Positions 33,222 to 40,890 of a DNA stretch of 41,142 nt are shown here, one piece after another. A model generated the notes under the pieces. That model saw nothing but the letters and a program-made list of their open reading frames with translations. It made no database searches and was not told the DNA's origin. The stretch is from an uncultured Bacteroides sp. (GTDB taxonomy: Bacteria; Bacteroidota; Bacteroidia; Bacteroidales; Bacteroidaceae). The DNA lies in NCBI RefSeq assembly GCF_910578895.1, contig NZ_CAJTSC010000032.1, positions 1-41,142 of the forward strand, given 5' to 3'. Position numbers and translations under genes: made by a program. Positions within the stretch are counted from its first letter, which is position 1, and each line of letters begins with the position of its first letter.

Positions 33222-34823
33222 TTACAGGCCATCAGGCAATGAATTTTCTAAAAATTGTCTAGCAATATCGTTACGTTTCACAAAAATATAATTATTTCCA
33301 CCGCCACCTTTCTGAATCTCAAATTTCAAACTCTTTATGCGGGTCGAAAATTCTTTTTGCCCTACAGGTATCAGCTTCTTGATGTGACAATACGCTTGAT
33401 ATTCTTCTCTAAATCTTTTCAACAAGATTTTATCATTTCCTGACGTGGAAGGCAAATATTGTTTTTCTTCAAGGAATTGCGCCACACTATCAGACTCAAA
33501 TCTCATTTCCTCAAGAAGTTCTTTTGCTTTTGGTGATTCTGTAAATTGCTGTTGTTTTAACAATCTGCCCAATCCCTCAAGCACCCAATTGAAAATACCG
33601 CTTAATTCTTTGGATATTATTCTCTCGGCGAGATGCTTATCTTGCTCTTCATCCGGAATAATAACTTCAAAGTTCAAGATTATAAACCTTCGCAAGTAGG
33701 CATGGGTAAATTCAATATTATTAGGAAACTTATTCGTATTGAACATGAACTTCCCGTAATGACGAAGTATAAACGGATGGCCGTAAGGAGAACGTGCATC
33801 AATAGGCTCATTGCTAATTAGCTTCTTAAATAAGTCTGGATTGATATTCTTTCCTCCAAGTTCCGAAGAATAGTTAAGCAGATAATTACCTAGCTGCGCC
33901 CTAAAATATCCATTTTCATTACATAAATTACTTATCGTATAGGAACAAGTGTTATGTTCTCCCAGCAGTGCTTGCACTATTTCAAATATGACGGATTTAC
34001 CGTTGCTTCCTTCACCTTTCAGAATCAAGCACTTTTCCAATTTCAAGTTTTGAGTAAAAATATACCCCAAGTATTCTGCAAGAATCATTTGTGATTCTTT
34101 TTCAGGCAAAACCTTATTTAAAAAAGCCTTAAATTCATCACAAGTCGCTTCAGGATTATATTCAAAAGGCAATTGGTATTTAAAAAAATCCCGCTTGTCA
34201 AAGTCTCTCGATACTTGTCTGTCCTTTGAAATGACAAATGTCCCATTCTTTAGATTAATTTTCACCTCATCTTTTTTCTCATTCAAATCCGGTACAAGAG
34301 TGCAAAGAGCGACAAACTGGTTATACAGTTTTTCAAGATTCCTACTCAGTCTTATATCATAATAATTGAAGCCCGCCTTATTTGCTGCTACAGCAAGAAA
34401 TTCCTTCAAAAGTGGACGGGTTATGTTTTTCCAGTAACAGCCCATATAAATATATGGCTGAATACTGTCCGGCTCAATGCCGAGCCCCAATTTAAACTCA
34501 TCCGCATTCTTCAATAATTCTTCTATCAATATAATATATTTGACTTCATCATCCGGTTCGAAGCTCATTAATTCTCTTTTTTCATTTTCTGACAATCCCC
34601 CGTTGTTTTCTTTCCTACGTAGTTCTGAAAGTTTTTCAAGTTTTTTATCATCATCAAGATGATAAATAACCGGATAATCTATTTTAGAAGATATATCTAT
34701 TATTTTCTTCAATGTTTCCTCTTGTTGTACTTGCTTCAAAATATCTCTTACATACCGTTTCAAGCCTTTTGCTGTTTTATATGGATGATTTATCATTGGG
34801 ATATTATTATTATTACTATTCAT
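33222..34823 (-). CDS. P4-type plasmid/phage primase-helicase protein
   Basis: A 533-aa protein with a D5_N/DUF5906-type layout. The N-terminal 190 residues are helical. The SF3 helicase part starts around residue 215, with Walker A GEGSNGKSVIFEI near 273-280, an acidic B segment, and FMFNTNKFPNNI as the sensor/motif C stretch. A C-terminal winged-helix-like piece (residues about 430-525) follows. Such helicases unwind origin DNA of phages, plasmids and integrative elements. The ATG at 34823 follows an Asn-rich opening (MNSNNNNIPMI). It lies between the HTH gene (12 bases upstream) and the VirE_N gene. Confidence 0.88.
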   Translation of the reverse strand: MNSNNNNIPMINHPYKTAKGLKRYVRDILKQVQQEETLKKIIDISSKIDYPVIYHLDDDKKLEKLSELRRKENNGGLSENEKRELMSFEPDDEVKYIILIEELLKNADEFKLGLGIEPDSIQPYIYMGCYWKNITRPLLKEFLAVAANKAGFNYYDIRLSRNLEKLYNQFVALCTLVPDLNEKKDEVKINLKNGTFVISKDRQVSRDFDKRDFFKYQLPFEYNPEATCDEFKAFLNKVLPEKESQMILAEYLGYIFTQNLKLEKCLILKGEGSNGKSVIFEIVQALLGEHNTCSYTISNLCNENGYFRAQLGNYLLNYSSELGGKNINPDLFKKLISNEPIDARSPYGHPFILRHYGKFMFNTNKFPNNIEFTHAYLRRFIILNFEVIIPDEEQDKHLAERIISKELSGIFNWVLEGLGRLLKQQQFTESPKAKELLEEMRFESDSVAQFLEEKQYLPSTSGNDKILLKRFREEYQAYCHIKKLIPVGQKEFSTRIKSLKFEIQKGGGGNNYIFVKRNDIARQFLENSLPDGL

Positions 34824-34835
34824 ATTATTTATCTC

Positions 34836-35204
34836 CTATCTTTTTTGAGCCGATTTTATAATTAATTGTATTGATTGAGTTGAAAGATTTTGGCTCGTTT
34901 TGTCTTCCTCCTCAATTTGGTTGTTTAACCATTTATCCAATTCTTCAGCAAAGAAATACAGATTACGCCCTGACCTATGGCAAGGTATATTGTCTGTCGC
35001 TGATAATTTATAGAGTTTAGATGAACTTAATTTATACCCTTGTTTTTGGATATATCTTAAGGCTTGCTCCTTATTCAGCCACTTTGGTATTTTTTCCCTT
35101 TTTTCTATTCTGTTCATCAGAATGTTTTTTATCTCCGATATTTCCTGAATCAGATAATCTATCCGTTCCGGCAACGTGTCATAACTTGTTTTTTGATGTT
35201 CCAT
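34836..35204 (-). CDS. Excisionase-like helix-turn-helix protein
   Basis: A 122-aa protein, starting at the ATG at 35204 (MEHQKTSYDTLPER). The longer frame to 35276 would run over the phased GGCAC repeats and begins with atypical residues. A short coiled coil (residues 13-35) precedes WLNKEQALRYIQKQGYKLSS, SKLYKLSATDNIPCHRSGRN and FFAEELDKWL, an HTH_17 (MerR/Xis-like) domain. Such proteins act in excision or as replication regulators. It heads a three-gene operon with the primase-helicase and VirE_N genes. Confidence 0.8.
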   Translation of the reverse strand: MEHQKTSYDTLPERIDYLIQEISEIKNILMNRIEKREKIPKWLNKEQALRYIQKQGYKLSSSKLYKLSATDNIPCHRSGRNLYFFAEELDKWLNNQIEEEDKTSQNLSTQSIQLIIKSAQKR

Positions 35205-35260
35205 ACCTTTTGTTTTTTGTTTCTGGTGCAAAGTTCGGCAACTTTTGGAAGGGCATAAAA

Positions 35261-35290
35261 AGGCACGTTCAGGCACATTTAGGCACGATT
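35261..35290. repeat. Three GGCAC repeats at exact 10-bp spacing
   Basis: AGGCACGTTC, AGGCACATTT and AGGCACGATT are consecutive 10-base units in the divergent promoter region. A fourth and fifth copy (GGCACGTTCAGGCATG) lie at 35348-35363. Confidence 0.85.
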
Positions 35291-35347
35291 ATATCATATT
35301 AATTATCAACCGGTTACATGTATTATCGAAAAGAAATTATTGATTTT

Positions 35348-35363
35348 GGCACGTTCAGGCATG
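35348..35363. repeat. Second GGCAC repeat pair, next to the + promoter
   Basis: GGCACGTTCAGGCATG shares the 10-bp unit of 35261-35290 and ends 7 bases before the -33 box at 35371. Confidence 0.75.
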
Positions 35364-35370
35364 AAATATA

Positions 35371-35401
35371 TTTGATTAGTTGGCTACGTTTTGTATTTTT
35401 G
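35371..35401 (+). promoter_or_regulatory. Promoter of the 35423 gene
   Basis: TTTG (35371-35374) and TATTTTTG (35394-35401) are separated by 19 bases, a full Bacteroides promoter match, 21 bases before the ATG. Confidence 0.7.
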
Positions 35402-35422
35402 TCATAAACATCATGTAGCAAT

Positions 35423-36100
35423 ATGGCAAAGAAAAGAATACCGATAGACAAAGAGAGGTTTGAAACTTTAAAAAACGAGTTAGTAAGAGTTTCTAATATA
35501 GATTTGAGTTCAGACAATGCATACTCTGACCTATGCGATTATATAAAGAAACAGAGCGATACAAATTTTCCTCTCTCAAAATATGAGGATGGAAGCGTTA
35601 TCCAGCAATCTGAAACTATCAGCGTTGATACATTACGTCGTTATTGGGGAGATAAGGATGCAGACAAGGAAAGAAAGCCGGATGTTGGAAAATTATCTTT
35701 CATGGCTCGTGCTTTAGGATATAAGGATTGGGAAACATTCTGCCACGAATACAAACAGACCAATACGGACTTTGACATAGAGAAAGGATTCAATGGAATG
35801 GACTATTTCAAGTTTTCATCATTGCTTGAAGGTGAAATCGTCTGTATCGGCTGGTATCCTCAAAAATATTGCAGATTGAAGTTTTTAGGAGAGTATTCTT
35901 TTGAGGTCGTTGAATCCTATAGAATGAAAAGTGAGGTTGGACGCAAATTTGAAACTTCCGGTTTCCGTCTCGCCCCAATATCAGACAAGGCTATTTTACC
36001 AGAAGTCTTAATAGAGCCATTATATGAATATCAGGAAGACTTATGGAATGCCATAGAAAATTTTGATATAAAGAATTTCCCTCCCGAAATCCTTCTATAA
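35423..36100 (+). CDS. Uncharacterised Bacteroidetes protein, divergent from the replication operon
   Basis: A 225-aa soluble protein I do not recognise by name. Residues about 1-110 are helical; SETISVDTLRRYWGDK and KLSFMARALGYKDWETFCHEY are conserved-looking pieces that I have the impression recur at the N-terminus of other Bacteroidetes mobile-element proteins and resemble a DNA-binding or effector-associated module. Residues about 135-190 are beta-strand-rich (EGEIVCIGWYPQKYCRLKF). It has its own strong promoter, with a GGCAC repeat just upstream of the -33 box, opposite the HTH gene. Such an arrangement is typical of a regulator pair. Confidence 0.65.
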   Translation: MAKKRIPIDKERFETLKNELVRVSNIDLSSDNAYSDLCDYIKKQSDTNFPLSKYEDGSVIQQSETISVDTLRRYWGDKDADKERKPDVGKLSFMARALGYKDWETFCHEYKQTNTDFDIEKGFNGMDYFKFSSLLEGEIVCIGWYPQKYCRLKFLGEYSFEVVESYRMKSEVGRKFETSGFRLAPISDKAILPEVLIEPLYEYQEDLWNAIENFDIKNFPPEILL

Positions 36101-36112
36101 GAATAAGTAAAA

Positions 36113-36241
36113 AGTGAATAAAGTGAGTGAAGTGAACTATATTTCTATAATAGAGCATATTTCTTATTCTATAGACCATATAACGATATAAAACCTTATA
36201 CTTTTTATAAAATATAGTTCACTTCACTCACTTTATTCACT
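36113..36241. repeat. 32-bp perfect inverted repeat with internal 9-bp repeats
   Basis: The arms 36113-36144 and 36210-36241 are exact reverse complements, separated by a 65-base AT-rich loop. Each arm contains AGTGAATAA-AGTGAGTGA-AGTGAACT, a 9-base unit in tandem. The 288-base gap 36101-36388 between convergent genes holds nothing else I can name. Confidence 0.9.
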
Positions 36242-36388
36242 ATGTAATAATTTTCTACTTTTATTTATTCTTTCATATTCGAGATATGCTCGTGCTTCTT
36301 TATACCAAGTATTAGAGGCAGGAGAAAAGTTCGATACAGGAGACGAAAACATCCTCATTTTTGGTATGAGGAAATAATAATTTCACGT

Positions 36389-37042
36389 CTATTTGGAAGC
36401 GAAAAGGACATGCAGAAAATCGTTTATTCTTGTGAGAAAACTGTTGCGTTTCGTGAGCTTCATATCGCCTTCTCCCAAAAGTAGCCACCTTGCATTTATA
36501 GACGGAAAGGCAATTAGTATCTTTTGCACAATCCAAACGGTAGGAAGTTCTTTTCTGAATAAAATGTTCATCAGTATAGTAAAAGACAATCCCGTTCTTT
36601 GACAAAAATCAGAAACGGAAGGAGATTCTTTTTCGGCAACCTGTTTGATTCTGGCTTGTATGCCACCATTCAGAACATCCCAAAAGGACAAAGGCAAATT
36701 GATGTTCTTTATATGAACCGCTTCTTTGAATAACGGTGCAATCTCAAATGGCGAATGTTTGGATATTCCGCATCCTATCTCTGTAACTAAAAAAGTATAT
36801 TCCGAATGTTGTTCTGCATACAGTAGAAAATCATCAATATGTTTTTTAAGATTCTCAATGTGTTTGGAAGGCATCGCATAGGTCTGTCCCTGTATTCCCA
36901 CAGCCTGTCCCATAATAGCACCGAATTTCATCGCTGTTGCTGCGGCATTTCCATTATGTACACCGTTTGAGTTTGAACCGAACACGAATATTTCATTTGC
37001 TTTCAGTTTCGTAATGTTGGATGGAGTAATTCTTTCGTTCAT
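36389..37042 (-). CDS. A1S_2505-like domain fused to a helix-turn-helix tail
   Basis: A 217-aa protein. Residues about 1-110 match phage-associated A1S_2505-type proteins: ITKLKANEIFVFGSNSNGVH, AVGIQGQTYAMPSK and TFLVTEIGCGISKHSPFEIAPLF. This macro-domain-like family has no settled biochemical role. Residues about 135-200 (SVSDFCQRTGLSFTILMNIL, then INARWLLLGEGDM) form an XRE-type HTH of the kind seen in Bacteroidetes repressors. The combination suggests a DNA-binding protein that senses a nucleotide-like ligand, which is inference. Its 3' end faces the 32-bp inverted repeat. Confidence 0.75.
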   Translation of the reverse strand: MNERITPSNITKLKANEIFVFGSNSNGVHNGNAAATAMKFGAIMGQAVGIQGQTYAMPSKHIENLKKHIDDFLLYAEQHSEYTFLVTEIGCGISKHSPFEIAPLFKEAVHIKNINLPLSFWDVLNGGIQARIKQVAEKESPSVSDFCQRTGLSFTILMNILFRKELPTVWIVQKILIAFPSINARWLLLGEGDMKLTKRNSFLTRINDFLHVLFASK

Positions 37043-37066
37043 GTTTTAAAGTTTTTGGGTATAAAA

Positions 37067-37098
37067 AATCCTCTTACTACATAAGCAATAAGAGGATT
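37067..37098 (-). terminator. Terminator of the lipoprotein operon
   Basis: AATCCTCTTA (37067-37076) pairs with TAAGAGGATT (37089-37098). Read on the minus strand a T-run follows immediately, so it ends the operon transcribed from 39088. Confidence 0.8.
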
Positions 37099-37117
37099 AG
37101 ATTATTTGTGAAAAAAA

Positions 37118-38437
37118 TCAATACTTGATAGAGAACAGAGTTTCAATATATGGCAAACTACTGTTTGAAACATTTACTTCTTTTGAATCAAAGTTGTATT
37201 CCATAACATAGTCTTCTGATGTGCCATTACTGCTTTCCCAATATATTGAATTTGTTTTTTCATTATATATGGCAGATGTAATGTATTCGCCAATTTCAGC
37301 CAAGATAGATGTTGTTTCTAAAGTTTCGGGATTGATTGTTTTTACAATAGTCTTATCAATATCTTTTCCTATTTCAAGTAAAACAAATCCCTGTTTCGTG
37401 TTAAGCACTTCATAATAATATGCGTCATTCTGTTCATCACGCAGAAGCTTGATGTCGCCTGTTTTCATGTTTAAAGATAGAAGACAGTCAAAAGATTCTC
37501 TATCATCTTCAAATCTGATACTTCCGGTAACTAAGACACAACGGCTTTTTGAGTCATAATTAAACAGTAGATTATCATCTTCACAATAAAATTGAGTAAC
37601 GTATTTCCCGTTAATTCGGTCGTAAGGGAAAGCCTTTTTCAAAAGAGTTGTTTTTCCATTATCGTCAAAAGAAACAATTTCAAACCCTTTGTCTACAGAT
37701 GCTTCCAAACCGCATAACGTATTCTCAATCATACCAATGGCCATTCCGGGCGAAGCATTGTAAAATTTATTCAGCCAATTGGCACAAACCTTCTTTTCTT
37801 CCTGTTTTGCAAGATTATATTTGTACAAACTGACTTCTTTACTTATTGGTAAACAGCGTTTGAAATAATAAATATTCTGATTTCCGTTATTCTCAGCCAA
37901 TATGAATTTTATGATTTCTCCATTGGGTAGTTCGTTCTTCTTTTCAAAGTCTCCACTTTGCCTATCGAATACATATAATATAGGAAAAGTATTTTCGTTG
38001 TCTTCAAAATCCACAACGTTGTAACCTGCGGCATAGGTATAATCATTCATATTGTCCACATCTTTTTCTTCCAAGAACATTTGGCCTAATGTTTTTTCTT
38101 TTCCTTCTTGTCTTAAAATGACATCACAATTACCTGTCATATTAGGTGCGATGAATGAGATACTTTCATCAGAATATGAAATAACATCTGCCTTTTTCTC
38201 GCCTGAGCGTGAAGATGTTTGAAACCATATCTCACTATTTTCGGAGAAACCATTACCACGTATAACAACTAACTTACCGCTGACAATCGGAGATTCAGCA
38301 CCAGATGATGGCATTTCAATGTTTTGTATGTCATTATTCGGGTCTGAATTATCCGCATCATCGGAACAGGCTGCCATGAATAGAAACACCATGCCGAGTA
38401 AGGGCATGGTGCTTACGTTAAATAATTTGTTCATCAT
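37118..38437 (-). CDS. Lipoprotein with IPT/TIG domain and propeller-like repeats
   Basis: A 439-aa exported lipoprotein. The signal peptide ends in the lipobox MAACSDD (Cys near residue 24), and the acidic run SDDAD after Cys fits the Bacteroides surface-export signal. Residues about 42-120 form an IPT/TIG immunoglobulin-like domain (SGKLVVIRGNGFSENSEIWF). The rest (about 125-439) is beta-rich with repeated strand-turn units (ILYVFDRQSGDFEKK, CLLSLNMKTGDIKLL), as in a WD/kelch-like beta-propeller. Similar proteins bind glycans or other surface ligands in Bacteroides; no substrate can be named. The start overlaps the upstream stop by ATGA. Confidence 0.8.
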   Translation of the reverse strand: MMNKLFNVSTMPLLGMVFLFMAACSDDADNSDPNNDIQNIEMPSSGAESPIVSGKLVVIRGNGFSENSEIWFQTSSRSGEKKADVISYSDESISFIAPNMTGNCDVILRQEGKEKTLGQMFLEEKDVDNMNDYTYAAGYNVVDFEDNENTFPILYVFDRQSGDFEKKNELPNGEIIKFILAENNGNQNIYYFKRCLPISKEVSLYKYNLAKQEEKKVCANWLNKFYNASPGMAIGMIENTLCGLEASVDKGFEIVSFDDNGKTTLLKKAFPYDRINGKYVTQFYCEDDNLLFNYDSKSRCVLVTGSIRFEDDRESFDCLLSLNMKTGDIKLLRDEQNDAYYYEVLNTKQGFVLLEIGKDIDKTIVKTINPETLETTSILAEIGEYITSAIYNEKTNSIYWESSNGTSEDYVMEYNFDSKEVNVSNSSLPYIETLFSIKY

Positions 38438-38814
38438 TTCTTCTTCAATATGATTTTCTCACCTTCTATTGTAAAGGTCATTTCTGTTTTGGTAATAGTC
38501 CCAGCAATGGACATATCTTCATAGCTTGAAGTGAATTTACCATCTTTCGCATTGTATTGGTATTTCAATACAGCGTTATCAACATACTTGTCTCCATCTT
38601 CACTTGTAATGTTCAAAGTTAAATCCGTTTTGCTTGTCAGCTTGATTTGATAAGCGTCTTTGTCAGCATTGACTCCAGTCCATACAGTTCCAACAAGTTC
38701 TTCCGCTGTAGGATAAGGAGATGGATTTTCATCATCGTCATCACTGCATGCAACGAAATTCAAACACAACACAATCATTAATAACGAGGTTGCAATCATT
38801 CTAAAAGTTTTCAT
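38434..38814 (-). CDS. Small lipocalin-like lipoprotein
   Basis: A 126-aa lipoprotein: signal peptide ending in LNFVACSDDDDE (lipobox Cys near residue 23, followed by an acidic surface-export-type run). The mature part (ELVGTVWTGVNADKDAYQIKLTS at its start, cut here for length: ELVGTVWTG) has the short beta-strand pattern of lipocalin-like Bacteroides proteins, ending FTIEGEKIILKKK. It is first in a two-gene operon with the TIG-domain lipoprotein. Its ATG follows an unusually long leader of about 265 bases with strong secondary structure. Confidence 0.78.
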   Translation of the reverse strand: MKTFRMIATSLLMIVLCLNFVACSDDDDENPSPYPTAEELVGTVWTGVNADKDAYQIKLTSKTDLTLNITSEDGDKYVDNAVLKYQYNAKDGKFTSSYEDMSIAGTITKTEMTFTIEGEKIILKKK

Positions 38815-38884
38815 TTTGATTTTAATTTTATCTCCCTTAGCCTCAAATCAGAAGAGTTAATTAAATGCAGAAAGCGTGAGGCCA

Positions 38885-39033
38885 TTAACTTATTTTATAC
38901 GACGGGCTCTGGTAAGACCTTGAACTAAAACAAGCAACAGTCCCCACGCCATATACGGATATGACGCGAGAGATGCCAACTTATTCCCGTTCTACAGATA
39001 GTTTACCAGACTTCGTCGTAGAGAATCAGTTAA
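38885..39033 (-). ncRNA. Large folded leader RNA or hairpin element upstream of the lipoprotein operon
   Basis: Arms 38885-38915 and 39003-39033 (31 bp) match at about 25 positions as inverted repeats (TACGACG..TCTGGTAA at the core). Inside, a second hairpin of about 13 bp is centred on 38955-38958 (TCTCGCGTCATAT against ATATGGCGTGGGGA on the minus strand, allowing G-U). A strong promoter at 39088-39118 should transcribe the whole block into the lipoprotein mRNA. I recall translated fragments of this sequence in other Bacteroides, as spurious small proteins; that needs checking. No known riboswitch class was recognised. Confidence 0.55.
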
Positions 39034-39087
39034 ACACTTTCGTGTACCTTAAATTTCTAATATGTCCGCCATGTTGCCACGACGGTA

Positions 39088-39118
39088 CAAAATTAGAAAA
39101 AATAAGGCACATCACAAA
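39088..39118 (-). promoter_or_regulatory. Promoter of the folded leader and lipoprotein operon
   Basis: On the minus strand TTTG (39115-39118) and TAATTTTG (39088-39095) are separated by 19 bases, a full Bacteroides match. Transcription should start near 39082. The insertion sequence ends only 16 bases upstream of the -33 box. Confidence 0.7.
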
Positions 39119-39127
39119 GTTACATCC

Positions 39128-39134
39128 CATAAAG
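39128..39134. repeat. Target-site duplication of the insertion sequence, left copy
   Basis: CATAAAG directly before the IS; the second copy is at 40382-40388 directly after it. Confidence 0.8.
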
Positions 39135-40381
39135 TGAATTAGTCAAGACTTAATCTGACAGTTACGTATAAAAAGAATAAATTTGTAACAGAAAACAGAT
39201 TGAGTTATGACAACATCAGAAAAGGTCATCAAGAACAAACTGGGATTGCTTGAACTCTCCCAACAGTTAGGAAACGTATCACGTGCTTGTAAGATTATGG
39301 GCTACAGCCGTGACAGTTTTTATCGTTTCAAAGAGTTGTATGAACAAGGCGGTGAAGTCGCCTTGCAGGAGATTTCCCGCCGCAAGCCTGTCATAAAGAA
39401 CCGTGTGGAAGAACACATTGAGCAGGCAGTCGTACAGATGGCGATAGACAATCCTGCATTGGGGCAAGTTCGTGTATCCAATGAACTGCGCAAGAAAGGT
39501 ATTCTTATTTCGCCAGGCGGAGTACGTTCCATTTGGTTACGGAACGATATGGAGACCTTCCAGAAACGCTTGAAAGCATTGTCGGCCAAAGTGGAACAAG
39601 AGGGCATTGTCCTCGACGAGAACCAAGTGGCGGCATTGGAGAAAGCAAAAGAAGAAAAGCAGGCTCATGGAGAGATAGAAACTTATTATCCCGGTTTTCT
39701 TGTTGCCCAAGACACTTATTATGTAGGATATATCAAAGGTGTGGGACACATTTATCAACAGACCGTCATTGATACTTACTCCAAAATCGGATTTGCCAAG
39801 CTGTATGACAGAAAGAATGCGCTTGTCGCTGCCGATATGCTTAACGATAGGGTTATTCCTTTTTTCGAGCAGCATAACTTGAAACTGATGCGTATGCTAA
39901 CAGATAGAGGAACGGAATACTGCGGAAATAGAGAAAATCATGAGTATGAACTGTATTTGGCTGTGGAAGACATTGATCATTCCAAGATTAAGGCGAAAAG
40001 CCCTCAGACAAACGGTATATGTGAGCGATTTAACAGAACCGTGCAGAATGAGTTCTATGCTATTGCATTCAGAAAGAAAATCTATACCTCTATCGAACAA
40101 CTGCAAGCAGACCTTGATGCGTGGATGAACTCCTACAATACCCAAAGAACACACTCCGGAAAGTACTGTTTCGGAAAAACGCCCATGCAAACTTTTATCG
40201 AAGGAATCGCTGTGGCAAGAAAGTATCAACTGCAAAATCTGGAAATGATAAAACCGAATGAGCATGATAAAATCTCATTCGGTTGTGAGGATGAAGAAAG
40301 TTGTGTAACTTCGCAACAAACATCTGACAGTTTTTTTGTCCGATAGTAAAACAAATGTCAGAACAAGTCTTGACTATTACA
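39135..40381 (+). mobile_element. Complete IS481-like insertion sequence, 1,247 bp
   Basis: Ends 39135-39160 and 40356-40381 are 26-bp inverted repeats with four mismatches, both starting TG and sharing TAGTCAAGACTT. They are flanked by a 7-bp duplication (CATAAAG). One intact transposase gene fills the element. The intact reading frame and clean duplication suggest recent insertion. Confidence 0.9.
39207..40346 (+). CDS. IS481-family transposase
   Basis: A 379-aa DDE transposase. An N-terminal helix-turn-helix (SQQLGNVSRACKIMGYSRD) is followed by a linker with LGQVRVSNELRKKGI. The integrase-core (rve) domain has D near 169 (FLVAQDTYYVG), D near 233 (MLTDRGTEYCG) and E near 274 (PQTNGICERFNRT). 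A C-terminal YNTQRTHSGKYCFGKTP motif is usual for IS481/IS3-like enzymes. Full length, no frameshift, not split into two frames as in IS3, hence IS481. Confidence 0.93.
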   Translation: MTTSEKVIKNKLGLLELSQQLGNVSRACKIMGYSRDSFYRFKELYEQGGEVALQEISRRKPVIKNRVEEHIEQAVVQMAIDNPALGQVRVSNELRKKGILISPGGVRSIWLRNDMETFQKRLKALSAKVEQEGIVLDENQVAALEKAKEEKQAHGEIETYYPGFLVAQDTYYVGYIKGVGHIYQQTVIDTYSKIGFAKLYDRKNALVAADMLNDRVIPFFEQHNLKLMRMLTDRGTEYCGNRENHEYELYLAVEDIDHSKIKAKSPQTNGICERFNRTVQNEFYAIAFRKKIYTSIEQLQADLDAWMNSYNTQRTHSGKYCFGKTPMQTFIEGIAVARKYQLQNLEMIKPNEHDKISFGCEDEESCVTSQQTSDSFFVR

Positions 40382-40388
40382 CATAAAG
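40382..40388. repeat. Target-site duplication of the insertion sequence, right copy
   Basis: CATAAAG, identical to 39128-39134. Confidence 0.8.
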
Positions 40389-40419
40389 AGACTGTTGCAG
40401 GTTACAAAATTAGATATTC

Positions 40420-40890
40420 TTATTCATTCAGCATTTCATCAATGGCGAATTCGTGAAGTTCATGCTCCAGATCCATTTCTTTAAGCCGTTCTTCTTTCTT
40501 CCGAAAATAATCATCGCCCAAACCTTTTTCTTCGAGTGTCTTGTCGAATTTATCAAGTATTTCATCTGAAACACATTCTTCATCGTCATCATCGATTGAC
40601 TCGTCCAATGCGGAAAGCATATCCTCTATTGTGTATTCCTGTTCTTGTGAAGAAGTATTTTCCGTTAATGAAAACTCTGTATCATCCTCACAATCAATAT
40701 CCGGCCCTAACATATCTATAAGCTCATCGATTGTATAATCTTTGTCTTTAAAAGAATCTTTCGTATTTTCTTCTTTGACAATCGGCTCTTGAACACCGGT
40801 TTCCTGTATGCTTTCTTTTTGAGTAGACATTTTAGTCTTTGGTGCTTTCTTTGAAGATTTCTTTTTAGTCTCTACAACTTCGGCAGTCAC
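40420..40890 (-). CDS. Acidic, probably disordered protein; 5' end apparently frameshifted
   Basis: A 156-aa product if translation starts at GTG 40890. It has a Lys/Thr-rich N-terminus (KKKSSKKAPKTK), then very acidic stretches with two YTIxxxLxxL repeats (DYTIDELIDML and EYTIEDMLSAL), and a charged C-terminal helix. No family recognised; the acidic repeats resemble linear interaction motifs. An ATG at 40925 (MARKKK..) would be the natural start but reaches a TAG after six codons. One extra A in the five-A run at 40909-40913 would join both frames. So this is either a recent frameshift, a sequencing error, or a -1 slippage site. Confidence 0.6.
   Translation of the reverse strand: MTAEVVETKKKSSKKAPKTKMSTQKESIQETGVQEPIVKEENTKDSFKDKDYTIDELIDMLGPDIDCEDDTEFSLTENTSSQEQEYTIEDMLSALDESIDDDDEECVSDEILDKFDKTLEEKGLGDDYFRKKEERLKEMDLEHELHEFAIDEMLNE

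Larger units (their letters stand above)
31938..36400. mobile_element. Probable second, older element or remnant at the same tRNA
   Basis: The DNA next to attR repeats the layout seen at the first element's left end: hairpin, T-run, TTGC, then short directly repeated words. It encodes VirE_N, P4-type primase/helicase and HTH proteins, all hallmarks of Bacteroidetes mobile elements, and is AT-rich. No integrase or distal att copy is found in the window, so the right limit is unknown and the end given is nominal. Confidence 0.45.

Noticed and set aside
38885..39033. Retron msr-msd RNA
   Set aside because: The outer stem is suggestive, but no reverse transcriptase gene lies anywhere in the window.
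38885..39033. Short protein encoded in the folded leader
   Set aside because: Frames are interrupted by stops (for example after the SVERE-like stretch) and paired structure explains the sequence better.
40420..40890. Antitoxin of a toxin-antitoxin pair
   Set aside because: The protein is acidic, but no toxin-like partner lies next to it and no antitoxin fold is visible.
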